This document shows positions 11,136 to 23,121 of a DNA stretch of 64,000 nucleotides, piece after piece. A program made the position numbers and the translations under genes. Position 1 is the first letter of the stretch. Each line of letters starts with the position of its first letter. This stretch comes from Alloascoidea africana (taxonomy: Eukaryota > Ascomycota > Alloascoideomycetes > Alloascoideales > Alloascoideaceae), in assembly GCA_030581615.1 (NCBI GenBank), contig JAKTTT010000062.1, positions 1-64,000 on the forward strand, read 5' to 3'. Below the pieces are notes generated by a model. That model saw only the letters and a program-made list of their open reading frames with translations. It was not told where the DNA came from and did not search any database.

Positions 11136-12485
11136 TCAGCAGATGATGCAACCACAGCCTTTCACATTTACGTCGGGTATCTCCTTTACTTTTAACCTTC
11201 TAATTGATCTTCTTCCTTTAACCTTTCTTCTTTCACGTTTTTCATCCAGAGACTTGGACCTTCTGTTGTCGCTAGAATCGTCATAATCATCTACCTCATC
11301 AATGTCCGAATCATCTTGAACATTGCTCTCTTTCCTTCTGAGTCCCATATCTGCGTTTTGAGAACGGTAATAGGAGTTGTCTAATGAGCTCATCCCGTTA
11401 GGCTGTTTTCTATCTCTGGATCCGCCTCGAGTGGGAATATGTTCTGGTTGTGTTGGGGGACGGACACCCGACATTGGAGGAGTAGAATTGAATGATATAC
11501 TTTCATGCTGAGATATAGGATCTTCTGTAATCGGTTGACGCAGTGGTTGTGGAGGCTGTACTGCCTTTTGGCTGTCCATTCCCATTCCCATTCCCATTGC
11601 TGTGGATTGGGGTTTCTGGCTCTGGTGCATCTGATTGTGGAATTGTAGTTGGTTCTGACCCTGGATACTCATACGACCATTCGGGTCCTGTTGCTGTGGA
11701 CTTGTAGTCGGTGAGCTTGATGGTGAAGATCCAGTGTTAAGGCTGGTGGACCCTTGATGTTGGGGCATCTGTAGCTTGGGAGGCTGTTCTTCTGGTTCAT
11801 TCCTCAACGCTTTCTCCTCGAATTTGATCTGTCTTACTAGACCATAAAATGCCTCTTCAACATTAATTCTCTGTTTTGCTGAAGTTTCAATAAAAGGGCA
11901 GCCAAGCGCTTTTGATAGCTGCTCTCCATCAGCGGTCGAAACCTGTCTTTCATTCTCTAAATCGCTCTTGTTTCCAACGATGATCCCTGGAAACCGATCA
12001 ATATCCTTTGCTCTCAGAATCTGCCTGTGGAACTGAACAATTTCCTCAAACGATGACCTTGAGCTGATAGAGTAGACAAGTAGAAAACCTTCTCCAGTTC
12101 TCATGTACTGCTCTCTCATTGCAGAGTATTCTTCCTGGCCTGCAGTGTCAAGAATATCCAAAATGACAAACTCGTCATCAATAAAGCATTGCTGGCGGTA
12201 CGAATCCTCAATTGTAGGATCATACTCATCAATAAAATGAGACTGGATAAGCTGAATTGTAAGTGCTGATTTCCCAACACCACCACCTCCAACTACAACC
12301 AGCTTAAACTCTCTTGGCGAAGCCTATTGTCAAAACGGCAATGCTAGTACATCAGTACCCAATTCCTTTGAGCTCCTGGAAAGGACTCAAAAGAGGAGCG
12401 CAAAGATGTAAGGCATCAGCCAGATGCGTTAGTAATTGCGTCCTATCTTTGTATTGCATTTAATGCTTACCCTATTTGCACTCAT
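11136..12485 (-). CDS. RAS1/RAS2: Ras GTPase
   Basis: Small GTPase that activates adenylate cyclase (PKA pathway) in response to nutrients. Exon 1 is only five codons (12485-12471, MSANR). A 147-nt intron (12470-12324, GTAAGC donor, TACTAAC) separates it from exon 2 (12323-11136). The product is 400 aa. The G domain, about residues 8-175, is canonical: GGGGVGKS P-loop, [11 protein letters not shown] effector loop, [18 protein letters not shown] and ETSAK. A long Gln/Pro/Ser-rich hypervariable region follows, then a polybasic stretch and the CaaX box CGCIIC, with an adjacent Cys for palmitoylation. The Ras2-like length and GGGG loop match yeast rather than animal Ras. Switch and catalytic residues are intact (Gln of DTAGQ present). 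Confidence 0.96.
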
Positions 12486-14433
12486 TTCTGTGGAAGTGTA
12501 TATGTAGTTAAAGAGCGATTTGTGAGAACTTCAGAAAATCAGAAAACAGGAAATTTAGGAGGATGGGGAGCTTATATTAACGAAATGGATTGCTCTTCTC
12601 CATGTCTGTCGCAAATCCAAATACGGTGAAGCCTGGTACTTCACAGATGCTTTGGCATGTTAAGAATTATAATGGTGTCTCGCTAATTAAAGTAGTGCTA
12701 CTGAAAAGTGGTACTAAACGCGTGTCTCGTAAAGCTGTCAACAAAAAATTAGGATTGTACTCCCCACTTGGCATGGCACAACGTTTCTTTCCTCTCCAAG
12801 AGTTCGGAGCATCCTTTACGCGCACTAGCTAGAAGGTGATTAAAGGTTTATTGAAGCGGTGTCTTTTTGGACAGAGCTTTGCTTTGTGAAACACCAAAAT
12901 TGGGTGTTTCATTTAAGGAAAGGAATCTTAGGCGTAACTCCTATTCTGTCTTATCATATCTATAAATGGGTAAAATTCTCTCACAAATGTTGCTTGGTCT
13001 TTCCGCCTTCTATGTTTCAAAAATCAACTTGTATTTTCTGTGATTTAATTAATTATTTGCAGGATGTAAGGCAAGGCTTGAATCACATTTACCATTTCTC
13101 AGAAGCACAGGCAATATTTCTCAACATGCATTGTACCTGGCACGACCTCAAGCATTCAATAGAAAGAACATTAGGCGAAAATGCTATTGAGGATCAGTGG
13201 CATCCAAAACAGTAAAGCGCTGATTTCAACAACTGTGGGCGCCTTTAAATAGGCCAACTTAAAAGGCGGAACGGATCATTGTCCAGGGCACAATCATAGT
13301 GTAGAAACATACTCAAGCAAAGCCAGCTGATCATACCTTTCTCGGTATATACCTAGGCTAACTAGGGCGAGCAGACGATGAGAACAATGGGGAATGTGAA
13401 TGGTTGCGTCCGGTGCCTGGTGCCTGGCTCTTGGCTTCGCCAAACTATACCAGACTAATTTCCAAAACGCCACACTCGCGCTTCGACTTTCTCCATACCA
13501 AATGAACATTTTGCTTAGGATTGCAGATGGTTGATATATTTCATGTGTCTACACCCATAAATGAACCAACACTGTCGAGATCTTTTAACCACCAGAATTA
13601 TGATATAATAGAAGTTAAACTAATCCAGATGTAAAGAGGCGATTTCCCAAATAGACAAATAAATTTACTAATAGAGTTTTTTAAAAATCATGTGTCCATT
13701 AGATCAAAGACATGATTCATTCAGCTTGCGATTGTTGTCATAAACAAGTACAGTCTGAACTTTGCCCAGAGGCCAATAATCCGGAAAAACATATAAATCG
13801 GATAAAAAACATTTTCTGTACCATCTGTGAAATAAAATGCCTACTATTTTATGAGAGGTTATTATTGTCGTAACTCAAGATTTGGCGCTGGCAGTTTTTC
13901 CACAAGCTTCGTGGAGTGTACACCCTGGAATTGGTTTCTAGGGCTTTAACTCTTATAATCATCCCATGATCAGTGTCATGAAAGGGAGATGATCCTAAAG
14001 TGATCAATGTTTAAGTGACGTGTCTCCCCTTCGGCTTTCGCAAATCGTTGTTATTGCATCTGATTGTTTGGATAGACAACACCATCCTTCGTAAAAAAAT
14101 CAGAGAACGTCAAAATGGATGAATTTTCCCATCGCGTATATTAGCTTATCGCTTTTAATTCTTCGCAAACTGCAGAATAACTGACAGATGTTGTGGTACT
14201 AATGATGCCCCAGATCAAGTCATCAAACGCTTTTGGCTCACATTTGGTCTGCTTGCTGTAATTCTTCTCAAAACTTGCCTAAAAATTGAACAATGGTCTC
14301 CTTTCGTATTTACTTTCTAGGGGCTTTCATTTCTTTGTATCCTTTTACTTTTACGTTTTACATAAACCAGGGTGCTTGATTTCATTATTTAAAAAATAAT
14401 ATGCAATAGAATAAGGGTAGGAGGATAGAGAAA
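12486..14433. other. Intergenic region, about 1.95 kb, upstream of RAS
   Basis: This is the longest gap in the window and lies between RAS (start) and HSL1 (3' end), both on the minus strand. It is AT-rich. An MCB-like ACGCGT lies at 12718-12723. Plus-strand frames of 80 codons (12590-12832) and 118 codons (12859-13215) show no recognisable domain or codon bias. No tRNA or mobile element was seen. It may be an extended RAS promoter or hold a non-coding RNA. Confidence 0.4.
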
Positions 14434-17400
14434 TTAAATAATTAAGTGACCTCTTTCTCCGAGAAACTTTTGCATTTCGCCGACAATCAAATGAAAAGAA
14501 TGTGAAGACCCTTTATCTTTCGTTACAATAGCTATGCTCCCATTTTTTCTACCTTGGGTATTGGACATTTCCTGAATATCAATGCTGAACTTGAGAGATT
14601 TGAGTTTATATGCGTTACTCCTACGAATTTCAGCCTTAATTGTTGAATTACCATTTAGTCTTAGGTTCTTGATCCCATGAGTACTGTGCTGTTTCAGGTG
14701 TTGACTGAGTATCGAGCATAGCTTATTTTTGGATAGCGAAGAGTGTATGTTTTGCGATTCCGATTGTGTGCTAAACACCTTCATAAACCAGCTTTGCTCA
14801 GTTGAGGTTGGACGTGAGTCAGAAGGCATGGGCTTTGAGCTTGGTTGTTGGGATAAATTATTTTGGGTAGCTACTTTATGGTGGTTTTCAGAAGATGAAT
14901 GAGGAGCAATTGGTGCTTCGCGTTTGGGATTCATCGCCAACATACGTAGAGCCTTGCTCACCCTAGATTTTCTGTGAGGTTCAGACAATGTGTTCTGGTT
15001 GTCCTTCGAATCTCGCTTTGTAGAGAACCGCGCTTCCAAGGGTTGTTGATTGGTGTTCAATGGCTGTAGAGGTTTCCTTGAATAGGGTACTTGGTCTGCT
15101 ACGGGACGAATGGTCGCATTCACAGAATTTGAAGGTTTGTTGGTATTGGACTCCTTTCTCTGTCTAGCTTTGCTTATTAGTAAAGGTGATTTCTGCGGTT
15201 GGACTGGCTCCGTAATTTTTTCCTCTGTTGGACTTGCTCTATGTTGCTCTTCTTCGAAATCAGAGACCTGAATGCTGACTGAAGTATGCTTCTTTGCCAG
15301 TTTTATGTCTTGATCTGAATTGATGTTATAAAGCCTGTTATCAAGAAAATCAAAACCCTCGGTGTTCAAAGGGCTTGCACCTATCTCAATAACTCCTTCG
15401 CCCGCATTTTTGTTGTTACTTGCATCCGAAAAGACTGAAAAACGATGAGATTTGGCATGCGGATTAGATTGGTCATCCCCTAATAATGGCGTATGCTTAC
15501 CATGGCTCCAAAGCGAAATTGCCGGCGTTGCAGGGGTATACACTGCTTCTGGCATTCTTTGAGCAATTGTAGAGGTTTCTGTGCTCATAGATTTTGTTTT
15601 GGAGGTAGAGTCCAAAGTGGAGATGTAATCATTTCCAAAAGCTCCCACCATGAAATCAGGATATTCGTTAAAGTGAAAGTTGCCGTCTCCAAGGAGCACG
15701 CCTAGTCCAGTCTGATCAGCAGGCTTCTCGTTGTTCCTCGAATTGGAGTATGGTTTGTAGAGAGGCGGATCATAAGTCGAAAACACACTGTTGGTGTCAG
15801 AGATGACCGAAATGGGAGTATAATCTGGTCCTAAAGATCTTCCCAATGAACTCAATCTTGCCTTAGGATCCAGAGATTTTCTGTGTTTTAATTGCTCTGT
15901 CGATAACGATGGTGAAGCGCTCTGCACAGAGAGTGTCTTTTCAGGGTCTTGTTTACGGTTATGCATTTCCAGTTGGCTAGCCTGAGAAGGAATAAATATA
16001 AGAGGTGACCTGGATGAAGCTCTGGATTTTGATACCTCACTCTTCTTCTTGCTGACATGACGATGCACCTTATTATTACCATCAAATTCAAAAGCCTCTT
16101 CTATCATCTTTGAGAAATTATCAGAACCATCTCTATTCTGAGAGGTGATGTAATCCCAACCCTTTTGTGCCTGACCAGAGGAGCTTGGTCCAATTCTGGG
16201 AGCGATCGGAGAGCTTGCTGTAACCTCTTTCCGATTCCCTTCAATACTGTTGGTATTAAAGGTAGGACTTTTTTCGAGATACTTTTCCGGGATTTTGGGC
16301 GGTGAATGTGGAGGAAGATACTGAAGCCCAGATAAGATGCTGTTTCTGCTTGATGAGCTTTGGTGAACTGTGCTGCTTGTACCAGATCTCTTTTTAATCT
16401 GAGAGAAAGAAACACCTCTTTTGTGAGAGGAAGATGCTGTGGTTATGGAAGATTTGGAAGTGGCCCTTGAAGAAGTATGGCCTTTATTTTTATGATGGCG
16501 GCGATTTGCATGATGCTTACGACGAGAAGCAGAACGAGATCTCGATCGGTTTGATCGAACAAAAGAAGCAGAGGACGGTATGGATTTGGATGACTTGGAT
16601 TTCGGGATCAACATTTTGTTTGACTTTGATTTGGGTATCTTTCCACTTTCAGATGGTTCAGCGTGGTCTTTTCTATACTTCATCAGTAAACAGTAGAATA
16701 TTTTTTCAGAGTTGGGTTCGCTGGATAGCAATCTTTCAATGATTTTTGATCTGCTTTCCCCATGCCACAGAGTTTTCAAGTTGTTCAAAATCTCAATATC
16801 AATATCTTCTCTACGACGGACAGGTCGGTCTATCAACCTTTGAGGAAGCGGTTTGGGGATTTGAACATCATTGTGGCTATACTTCAATAGCAAAGGATGG
16901 GATAATATTTCTGGCATGGTTATTCTAGTCTCGGGTTCGACTCTTAGCATACGCCATATTAGATCTTTGGCTTGCAACGAGAGTCCATGAGGCATTACAA
17001 AGTGTCCAGATTGGACTTTGAGAAGTAGATTTCGGATATTGGTATCGTCAAAGGGTAATCTACCAGTAAGCAGAGCAAACAGAATTATACCACACGACCA
17101 TATATCAGAAGGGGCTCCATGATAAGTTTTCCCAGCTACGATTTCTGGTGAAGCGTAGTGAGGAGATCCACATGAGGTTTCTAGTAGCTTTCCAGAAAGC
17201 TCCAAAGCAGCCATCCCAAAATCGGCAACCTTGATGTTGTTATTCCCGTCTAACAAAATGTTTTCGGGCTTGAGATCACGATGACATATGCCAAACCTGT
17301 GGCAATAGTCCATACCAAGCATCATTTGGCGAAAGTAGTGAATTGCTTCAGATTCATCCAAGGGACCATGGTTTATCAGATAGTTGAACAGTTCCCCACC

Positions 17401-17973
17401 TTCGACGTACTCCAGAACCAAGTAAAGCTCACCAGAGTTTTCCCAGACATCGTAGAGGGCCATGATATTGGGGTGATTGATGAGCTTCATGATGATTATT
17501 TCTCGTTCAATGCCATAGGGCAAGCCCGAAACGGTATCATTTTGAGCTGAGCAGCCTGGTGCTGTTGTTGGATCAGAGTTATCTTGTGAAGGCAGGAACT
17601 TTGCCTTGGGGACGATTTTAACCGCTGCCAGCTGGCCGGTGACCGAATGTTTGGCCAAACGGACCCTTCCAGAGGAGCCTTTGCCCAACGTTCGCCCCAG
17701 CCTCCATGGCCCTACACAGTTTTTTGTTTTCCTCTTTGATGAGTTTGTCGCTGTGGAGGCTCGAGATAGCCTTTTGCGTTCCTTTTCAGCTTCATGATCA
17801 TTTTCAGCTTCGTTCTCGTTTTGATTCCGGCTTTGAACAGTTGTCATGCCATTCTGGATCTCTTCCTTAGCACCCATGCTGTAATGGGCGCCGTTTTTAA
17901 TATCCGAGGCCGTCTCTTGCGCTTTGGACGCGGTTGGGAAGGGCGCTGGAGGATTGTAATTTGATTTGTGCAT
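14434..17973 (-). CDS. HSL1: Hsl1/Gin4/Kcc4-type septin-associated kinase
   Basis: Nim1-family kinase that links bud-neck septin assembly to mitotic entry by opposing Swe1. The frame is open back to 18057 but has no upstream ATG, so the first in-frame ATG (17973) is taken as start, giving 1179 aa. The kinase domain is about 88-365: GKGSSGRVRLA, CHRDLKPENILL, DFGMAALE, and activation loop SCGSPHYASPEIV, typical of this subfamily. A long Ser/Lys-rich disordered middle follows. The C-terminus (about 1110-1179) resembles the KA1-like membrane-binding domain of Hsl1/Gin4. At 1179 aa it is closer in size to Gin4 (about 1140) than to Hsl1 (about 1520); the symbol is therefore family-level. A spliced upstream exon cannot be excluded. 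Confidence 0.85.
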   Translation of the reverse strand: MHKSNYNPPAPFPTASKAQETASDIKNGAHYSMGAKEEIQNGMTTVQSRNQNENEAENDHEAEKERKRLSRASTATNSSKRKTKNCVGPWRLGRTLGKGSSGRVRLAKHSVTGQLAAVKIVPKAKFLPSQDNSDPTTAPGCSAQNDTVSGLPYGIEREIIIMKLINHPNIMALYDVWENSGELYLVLEYVEGGELFNYLINHGPLDESEAIHYFRQMMLGMDYCHRFGICHRDLKPENILLDGNNNIKVADFGMAALELSGKLLETSCGSPHYASPEIVAGKTYHGAPSDIWSCGIILFALLTGRLPFDDTNIRNLLLKVQSGHFVMPHGLSLQAKDLIWRMLRVEPETRITMPEILSHPLLLKYSHNDVQIPKPLPQRLIDRPVRRREDIDIEILNNLKTLWHGESRSKIIERLLSSEPNSEKIFYCLLMKYRKDHAEPSESGKIPKSKSNKMLIPKSKSSKSIPSSASFVRSNRSRSRSASRRKHHANRRHHKNKGHTSSRATSKSSITTASSSHKRGVSFSQIKKRSGTSSTVHQSSSSRNSILSGLQYLPPHSPPKIPEKYLEKSPTFNTNSIEGNRKEVTASSPIAPRIGPSSSGQAQKGWDYITSQNRDGSDNFSKMIEEAFEFDGNNKVHRHVSKKKSEVSKSRASSRSPLIFIPSQASQLEMHNRKQDPEKTLSVQSASPSLSTEQLKHRKSLDPKARLSSLGRSLGPDYTPISVISDTNSVFSTYDPPLYKPYSNSRNNEKPADQTGLGVLLGDGNFHFNEYPDFMVGAFGNDYISTLDSTSKTKSMSTETSTIAQRMPEAVYTPATPAISLWSHGKHTPLLGDDQSNPHAKSHRFSVFSDASNNKNAGEGVIEIGASPLNTEGFDFLDNRLYNINSDQDIKLAKKHTSVSIQVSDFEEEQHRASPTEEKITEPVQPQKSPLLISKARQRKESNTNKPSNSVNATIRPVADQVPYSRKPLQPLNTNQQPLEARFSTKRDSKDNQNTLSEPHRKSRVSKALRMLAMNPKREAPIAPHSSSENHHKVATQNNLSQQPSSKPMPSDSRPTSTEQSWFMKVFSTQSESQNIHSSLSKNKLCSILSQHLKQHSTHGIKNLRLNGNSTIKAEIRRSNAYKLKSLKFSIDIQEMSNTQGRKNGSIAIVTKDKGSSHSFHLIVGEMQKFLGERGHLII

Positions 17974-19656
17974 TGCAGGAGAAACGGGAGGAAAAGGGGG
18001 AGAAAAGCCAGAAAAGTCGCTCTGGAATTCCCCGCGATGCCTCAAGATGAACGAGATCTATCCGTAAACGTTAGGGTAAATTGGTAGAATTTGGGACCCC
18101 TAGGAGAGAAAGGGTAGCAGCCTGAGAGTGTGTCCAAAGGTGTCTCAACGGTTGATGTTGATGGATCGAGAATTCAAGATTCACAACGTGACAAACTGGA
18201 TCGAAGCGAGCGTGTATAGTGCGCGCGATATAGATCTAGACACCGTATCTGGCAAGGCCACCACCACCAGCAGATCGTTTCCAAGATACCAAGGAGGGTG
18301 GATCGCAACAATAATCGAGCGATGAGGGAGACGAGCCGGCGAAGGAAGGGAGAAGAAAGAAGAGCAAGACTAACTTATACCAGGACCCAACCCGTGAAGC
18401 AAGGATTATGTCAGTTTCATGTACGTGGAGCTATCATGCATGCACAGTCTTTCCGCATCCGGAAATACGCACCGTGCCCGCATGCGCGTGCGCCGGATCT
18501 GGCCGCGAGCGCGAGAGCCAAAAGGACCAGGGGACCCAGCAAGGGCGGACTGGGAAGGGTGCTGAGGGACTCTGTAGAAACGGGCGGACCGGGTTGGGAA
18601 CATTATCTGGCAAGAGCGTTGGCAGCCGGGGCCCTTGGTGAAGACGGCAGCTGGCGTTGTTGTTGTGGCTGCGGTTGCTGGAAAACAACATTAGCTTTTG
18701 GCTTTGTAAACACGCACACGCTTCGGGAAGCGAGCGTGTCGTGTCTTGGGAGAATCTGATATGTTTATGTTGGCACTTTGCCCCGTTGGAGCCCATGCCG
18801 AAATGCTCTTCGGAATAGGGTTCAGATATGAATTTTGTAAATAGTGGCCTAGGTGGAACAATGACCTCGTCTTTGCTTCCTCTCGCTCTCGTTTGTAAAG
18901 TTGCTGACCACTTACCAGATCAGGCAGATGTGAAACGGCAATGACTACTGGTTTGGAGAACAAACTAGTGTGCCGTATTCACATTCAGAGTATAATTAAT
19001 GATCTAATTGGGGAATTACTTGATTCACAGCTCTACGATCTTTCACTCGCATAATGGAATTGACCTATCTCAGCTCACTGCCAGTCTAAACTAAACTGGG
19101 GCTTGGATCAAATCAAACTTGCTTTCGCTCCCCATCTCAAACGTGCTCTTGTATGGCCTAGTTGGATTAAACTATACGCCACTTTTTCCGTAATGTAAAT
19201 ACCAAGCCTGAAGCGGATTAAAATGAGCTGGTTAATCTTTAAATAGCTATTACAGGGGAAAGTAATCTCAATATGACTAAAGCACAATAGATTACACAAT
19301 TGCAAACGGTGGAACTATTTGACACTTGTGTTTGCGCAAAATCCAGAAAACAATCAGGATATGCATGTTTGCCAATACAAGCATTTGTAAATTAACTGCT
19401 AAAACTTCCACAATTGAAAATCAATAGCTAGATACTGCCTTTTGTTCTTTCCATGGATCTTTAGATAGTTGTTGGCCGGGAGATTTCACAGATCTATATC
19501 CGGGTAAGTTGTTTTGGCAAAAGTGTCAAAGCTAAATATTGGTTTTGGTTTGGTTTGACTAGGCTTGTATTGGAACACGAAATTCCCACACTACACACTT
19601 TTACATGTCTGAGTCGAGCTGACAGCGTTCCCAATAGTTAGCATCCTTTGGCATTA
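17974..19656. other. Divergent intergenic region HSL1/DPB11 with a GC-rich block
   Basis: About 1.7 kb. Between roughly 18420 and 18720 the DNA is clearly GC-rich, unlike the AT-rich flanks. It contains the inverted repeat TTTCCG-CATC-CGGAAA at 18450-18465, a possible zinc-cluster factor site or hairpin. The rest (18960-19650) is AT-rich with no gene. A lone tRNA A-box look-alike at 19154-19165 has no B box. Confidence 0.45.
18450..18465. repeat. Inverted repeat TTTCCG-4nt-CGGAAA
   Basis: Six-base perfect inverted repeat with a 4-nt spacer inside the GC-rich block upstream of HSL1. The CCG/CGG halves are what zinc-cluster transcription factors bind, but no factor can be named. Confidence 0.5.
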
Positions 19657-21909
19657 ATGACTGATGATTATTTATCGTCCAATAAACCTCTTCGAGGTTT
19701 AAATTTCTGCTGCACTGCTATTCCATCGGCCCTTCGCGTAAGCACTCGAAACCTCAATATTTCTCATTGATCTATCTCTAACATCATTTTGCAGTATGAT
19801 ATCGCCTCCAAGATCAAGGCTATGGGGGGATCCTTTGCCGTGAATCTAATGAGCGACGTAAACTTCTTGATAGTAGGAGACAGGAACACGCCAAAGTACG
19901 AGTTTGCCGTTCAAAGACGACCAGACATTATTTTTTTACGACCTGGGTTTGTGATAGAGTTTCATGACAAATGGATCAACGGAGATGATGTTGATTTCAA
20001 AACAGAGTTGACAAAAGGGGGGAAACTGCAGATATTCTCCGGAATGCAAATATGCCTTGCGAAAATATCTGATGAATACGACAGAGCCGCAATAGCGAAA
20101 ATGATTGAAGATAATGGCGGATTTTGTCATGAAGTACTGTCAGTGACCATCACTCATCTTGTCACATCTGTTAGAGAAGGAAAACGACTGTTTTATGCAA
20201 AACAATGGCAGGTTCCAATATGCCATCCAAAATGGATACTCCAGAGCATCAAACGGTCTGCTACACTTATGGAAAAGTATTATGACCCATTAACTCTATC
20301 AGAGAGTCAGGTTGGAGAAGGTGCGTGCTGCTGTTGGGAAGATATTCAAAGGTTAAAAGAACTACAACAAAAAGACATGCCAAAGAACCGACCCCGGAAG
20401 CAAACTGGAAATGAGACGGCCGGAAAATTTCAGAACGATTTCCTAGAGAATTTGGACGATAAGCAAAAGCTGCCTGCTCCACGAGGGAAAAGAAATGATT
20501 CCACTTGGACAAACGTTATGGGTGATGTGTCTCGAAATATGGGGAAAAAGAGAAAATTTGTAAGGAGAGATTCATGGGATGAAGATGAAGGTGAAGCAGA
20601 TATTTCTGCGGAAAAGATTGAAGAAGCCGAGCATTCGGACTCTGTGCAGAAAACATCTGCAAGGGCAACAAAAGGCGAGGGATCGAATCCAAATTGTTTG
20701 TTTTCCAAACTGGTTTTTAGTTTACAGGGATTTAATGAGAGCCAAACCTCGATTCTAAAGCGCGTTCTAACCTCAAATGATGCGAAACTGGATTCTGACA
20801 ACAAGGACCAGTCACCAATCACACATCTAATACTCAACTCAATGTTGGATCCAAAGAAGAAACCACAGTACCCGCCTCTGGGAACAGAAGTGGCTACCGA
20901 GTGGTTTATTGAGCGATCCCTATACCAAAAAAAACTAGCTCTTGACAGATGGGGCAGATTTATAGAGCACCGTAACATCGCTGGGTTCAACAAGATCCAG
21001 CTTTCTATTACAGGTTTCACTGGGATCGAAACCCTGCATTTAACGAAACTCATTAGAGATATCCTTGGAGGAACTCTGAGCATAATGTTTACAAAAGACC
21101 AGGACCTGCTAATCGCATCGAGCTTAGCAAAACACCCCAAGAAACTGGCTTTTGCTAAAACCTGGCAAATTCCAATCGTCACTGAGGAGTGGATATGGGA
21201 GATTGCTTTAACAGGGAAGATCCCCCCTTTAACTGACCATAGATGGAGATTGCATTTGCCACATGGTATCACGACAGTGCCGCTAAAGAGGAAACTAGTG
21301 GATCGCAATCCAACGTCAATAGAGACAAGGGAGAAACCGGTAAAAGTCGCCAGGGCGAACCATCTTTCAAAGAATAGAACAAACGAGCTGTCTTCCATTC
21401 TATCTGCTGCAAATCTTCAAAAGATGCACCATCCACAAGATAAACGGTCCCATTTACAAACAAAGGGGAAAGAATTTGGAAGATTGGTTGGCCGAGCCAA
21501 AGTGTCCAGCCTTGAAGAGTCGGACAAAGATGATAGGCACTCCTGGCGCTCTGCATCGAATTCGCCCAACACAAAGGCTAATAATGGGCCCAGACTGTTT
21601 GTAGAAGATGACGGGGATGTAGAAGGAGAGCAGCGGCAGACCCAATCTACAGTGAGCTATCTACAACCAGATAGCGAAGCAGAAAGGAAAAAACTGATGG
21701 AAATACTCAAAGAAAATTCCGATAGTGAAGCTGATGACGATAGAAGTTCAACGGACAAGCAGGGAGGGATGTATGGCACTTTACCTTCTCTAGAGCCCGC
21801 AATGGACTCTAGAAACAAGTACAAAGGAGCCAACTCTGTTGCTCGTAGGACGAGGGCTTCAAAGCAAACGATACTGGGGCATGAACGGGACAGACCGGGA
21901 TATTTATGA
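19657..21909 (+). CDS. DPB11: Dpb11/Rad4/TopBP1 BRCT scaffold
   Basis: Multi-BRCT scaffold that binds CDK-phosphorylated Sld2/Sld3 to start replication and activates Mec1/ATR in the checkpoint. Exon 1 (19657-19737) encodes 27 residues including KPLRGLNFCCTAIPSALR. A 57-nt intron (GTAAGC, CTAAC) joins it to 19795-21909, giving 731 aa. BRCT1 is about residues 8-95 and shows DTPKY-like NTPKYEFA and RPDIIF, as in fission yeast Rad4. BRCT2 is about 100-190 (HPKWILQSIKR), BRCT3 about 329-425, and BRCT4 about 428-520 (TEEWIWEIALTG). The C-terminal about 200 residues are acidic and disordered, where Mec1-activating aromatics would lie. Four BRCTs at this length match the fungal family (Dpb11 764, Rad4 648). 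Confidence 0.9.
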
Positions 21910-22014
21910 CTTTAGTGTGTGTGTATTCTAATTCAATAGCTTAATTCCTTTTACCATAATGGTTTTCTTCATGGAGCCAGGCACTCATATCCGATGGTTA
22001 CCCTGCCTGGAAGA

Positions 22015-22022
22015 TGACGTCA
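22015..22022. promoter_or_regulatory. TGACGTCA (CRE/ATF) site upstream of cyclophilin
   Basis: Perfect palindromic TGACGTCA about 180 bp before the cyclophilin ATG. In yeasts such sites bind Sko1/Atf1-type bZIP factors under stress; binding here is inferred. Confidence 0.5.
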
Positions 22023-22198
22023 TGTGTCGCACAAGTCTCGCAACGGTGCGGGACATGTGCCACAAATCGCTTTTCGGCGCGGACACCGATCCGTACACAT
22101 GTCGTTCAAAAACTAGACTGTCTTTTCTTCTTCTTTCTTGTTCTTCTACTAAGCCGAGCTGATTGGATCTTACCTTATTTCAAACCAAATTGATCATC

Positions 22199-22863
22199 AT
22201 GGGAAATACAGTTTACTTTGACGTCTCCGCCGACGGTATGTAGCAATGACTCACCTACCTCACTGGCAATTGAGGCTTGTTTTTTGTTTTCGCCGGTGGT
22301 GGTGATGAGTTTGAAACCTCAATTCAATTGATCTACAGCTGGATGGCCAGTATTATCCAATTCATCATTTTGATTCATGTTGTACTAACTGAGCGATTGC
22401 TTCAACAGGAAAGCCCCTTGGCAGGATCATCTTCACTCTGTACAGTGACATTGTTCCCAAAACCGCTGAGAACTTCCGTGCCCTTGCTACTGGCGAGAAG
22501 GGATTTGGCTATGCTGGTTCTAGCTTCCACCGTATCATCCCCCAATTTATGCTCCAAGGAGGTGACTTTACCCGCGGAAATGGAACTGGTGGACGATCCA
22601 TCTATGGCGAGAGATTTGCCGACGAGAATTTTATCAAGAAGCACGACAAGCCTGGTCTTTTGTCCATGGCCAATGCCGGTGCCAACACCAATGGTTCCCA
22701 GTTTTTCGTCACCACCGTTCCATGCCCATGGTTGAACGGCAAGCACGTCGTTTTCGGTGAAGTTTCTCAAGGATATGACATTGTGCAGACCATTGAGAGC
22801 TATGGTTCCCAATCTGGTTCCCCCAGTGCCAGGGTCACCATTGACAAGAGTGGCGAACTCTAA
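22199..22863 (+). CDS. CPR1: Cyclophilin A (peptidyl-prolyl isomerase)
   Basis: Cytosolic cis-trans prolyl isomerase and cyclosporin A receptor, 163 aa, the usual length. Exon 1 (22199-22235) encodes [13 protein letters not shown] up to a split Gly codon. A 173-nt intron (GTATGT; TACTAAC at 22383-22389) precedes exon 2 (22409-22863). Active-site residues are visible: [14 protein letters not shown] (catalytic Arg, Phe, Met, Gln), GSQFFVTT, and [12 protein letters not shown] with the Trp and His that contact cyclosporin. The C-terminus is IDKSGEL, a normal cytosolic form without an ER signal. Intron donor, branch point and acceptor are all canonical, so this gene is the best intron reference in the window. 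Confidence 0.97.
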
Positions 22864-23121
22864 GCTCCGAATCCTGAACTCCGAGCGGCAGTTTCTATTT
22901 TGTATAAATAGAACTGAAAATTAAAAGTATAGGACTATAAAAAATAAATGTTTGAAGAGTGAGATCAACTGTAGTGGCCAACTGGGAGAAAGGTCGTATC
23001 CAGCAAACTCGGAGCATGGTGGTTATTTATGCACCGTGACTGAAAAGAGAAGGTAATGCATGTTGCGGCATCATCGGCCTTCTTCTCCTTTCATTCTCCT
23101 CCTAGGTGAGCACCATTAAGA

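Noticed and set aside
12859-13215. 118-codon plus-strand frame as a gene
   Set aside because: No recognisable domain and no codon or splice support; kept only as part of an unexplained gap.
19154-19165. tRNA A-box-like TGGCCTAGTTGG
   Set aside because: No B box (GGTTCGANNCC) within the expected distance and no acceptor-stem pairing.
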